NCBI GenBank assembly: GCA_012719115.1
Contig: JAAYAZ010000078.1
Span: 1-5,906, forward strand
DNA: 5,906 bases
Origin: Dehalococcoidales bacterium
GTDB lineage: Bacteria; Chloroflexota; Dehalococcoidia; Dehalococcoidales; UBA5627
Reading direction: 5' to 3'
Under the pieces are notes generated by a model that was not told the origin of the DNA, made no database searches, and was given only the letters and a program-made list of their open reading frames with translations. The translations under genes were made by a program, and so were the position numbers. This document shows, piece after piece, positions 5,654 to 5,906 of this stretch (position 1 is its first letter; every line of letters starts with the position of its first letter).

Positions 5654-5706
5654 AAAAACAAAAACTCCTCCTGCCCATGCCTTGATATTGCAGGCACAGG
5701 CAGGAA
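5654..5706 (-). promoter_or_regulatory. RNA hairpin over the dctQ Shine-Dalgarno, followed by a U-rich tract
   Basis: In the minus-strand transcript, 5706-5692 pairs with 5682-5668 to form a 15-bp stem with a 9-base loop (5691-5683). Three pairs are G-U wobbles; two of these form a tandem in mid-stem. They would be C-A mismatches in the plus-strand RNA, so the full fold exists only in the sense transcript. Five of six bases of AGGAGG (5672-5667) lie in the 3' arm. UUUUU-G-UUUUU (5664-5654) follows three bases after the stem. It could hide the ribosome site, act as a partial terminator, or protect the upstream message from 3' decay. Each would lower dctQM output relative to the binding protein. 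Confidence 0.6.
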
Positions 5707-5736
5707 TAGTGTACTCTAAACCTTTTATTTCTTACT

Positions 5737-5906
5737 TTATGTCGCGCTGGGCGTAGTTAAAGGAATAACCTCCGATTCAACCCAGGCGACACTTTCTTCC
5801 ATCGAAGGTGATTTATCGCTCCAGTATTCTACTCTGTCGTGCAAATACTGCTCATATTCATTTCCTGATAAACCGCTTGTGTTAAGTGTTTCGACATGAC
5901 TGTCAA
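5737..5906 (-). CDS. C-terminal end of a probable TRAP substrate-binding protein (partial)
   Basis: An open frame of 55 codons enters from the right window edge and ends with TAA at 5737-5739; the other two minus frames contain stops. The visible tail is hydrophilic and acidic-to-neutral (for example EYEQYLHDRVEYW, then MEESVAWVESEVIPL), mostly helical in character, and ends in a short Thr/Ser/Pro-rich stretch. The tail has no motif that identifies the family. The call rests on position: it lies directly upstream of dctQ and dctM in the same direction, where TRAP clusters normally carry the periplasmic DctP-type binding protein. The gap to dctQ contains the hairpin described separately. An unrelated gene product, such as an enzyme acting on the same substrate, is the main alternative. 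Confidence 0.55.
   Translation of the reverse strand, partial: DSHVETLNTSGLSGNEYEQYLHDRVEYWSDKSPSMEESVAWVESEVIPLTTPSAT

Noticed and set aside
1..5906. CRISPR array, prophage or insertion sequence
   Set aside because: No regularly spaced direct repeats, integrase, transposase or phage protein is visible; the only repeats are the inverted REP-like pairs.

Overview
The window looks like part of a chromosome from an anaerobic, acid-degrading bacterium of moderate GC content (roughly mid-40s % by eye). Candidate groups are the Dehalococcoidia-type Chloroflexota or a sulfate-reducing/syntrophic Desulfobacterota. This is an inference from three things: the pairing of a TRAP transporter, a CoA ligase and a LivG-type ATPase; the LivG subfamily signature; and the REP-like repeats at the left end. 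No marker gene is present to fix the taxon.

All seven protein genes read on the minus strand, so transcription runs from position 5906 towards 1. In that order they are: the 3' end of a gene that is probably the TRAP solute-binding protein (5737-5906, cut by the window edge); dctQ (5153-5650) and dctM (3848-5152), the small and large TRAP membrane subunits; an acyl-CoA ligase (2259-3821); a flavin reductase-like FMN-binding protein (1573-2148); an 81-residue Cys-containing protein of unknown function (1243-1488); and a livG-type ABC ATPase that starts with TTG (400-1227). Positions 1-399 hold no convincing gene and contain two inverted pairs of REP-like repeats plus a small hairpin.

A plausible reading is a carboxylate uptake and activation cassette. 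The TRAP system would import an organic acid using an ion gradient, and the ligase, 26 bases downstream of dctM, would convert it to its CoA thioester. The flavin reductase-like protein and the small Cys protein could serve later redox steps. The LivG ATPase would need permease and binding-protein partners that are not in this window. The substrate cannot be read from the sequence.

Three regulatory-looking elements stand out. A 15-bp RNA hairpin between the binding-protein gene and dctQ covers most of the dctQ Shine-Dalgarno and is followed by a U-rich tract. A 25-bp palindrome lies upstream of the flavin reductase. A perfect TATAAT box lies before the 81-residue gene. The dctQ stop and dctM start abut with no gap and share a frame. 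I found no entirely new system. The strongest leads are the dctQ hairpin, the small Cys protein, and the REPIN-like doublets at the left end.
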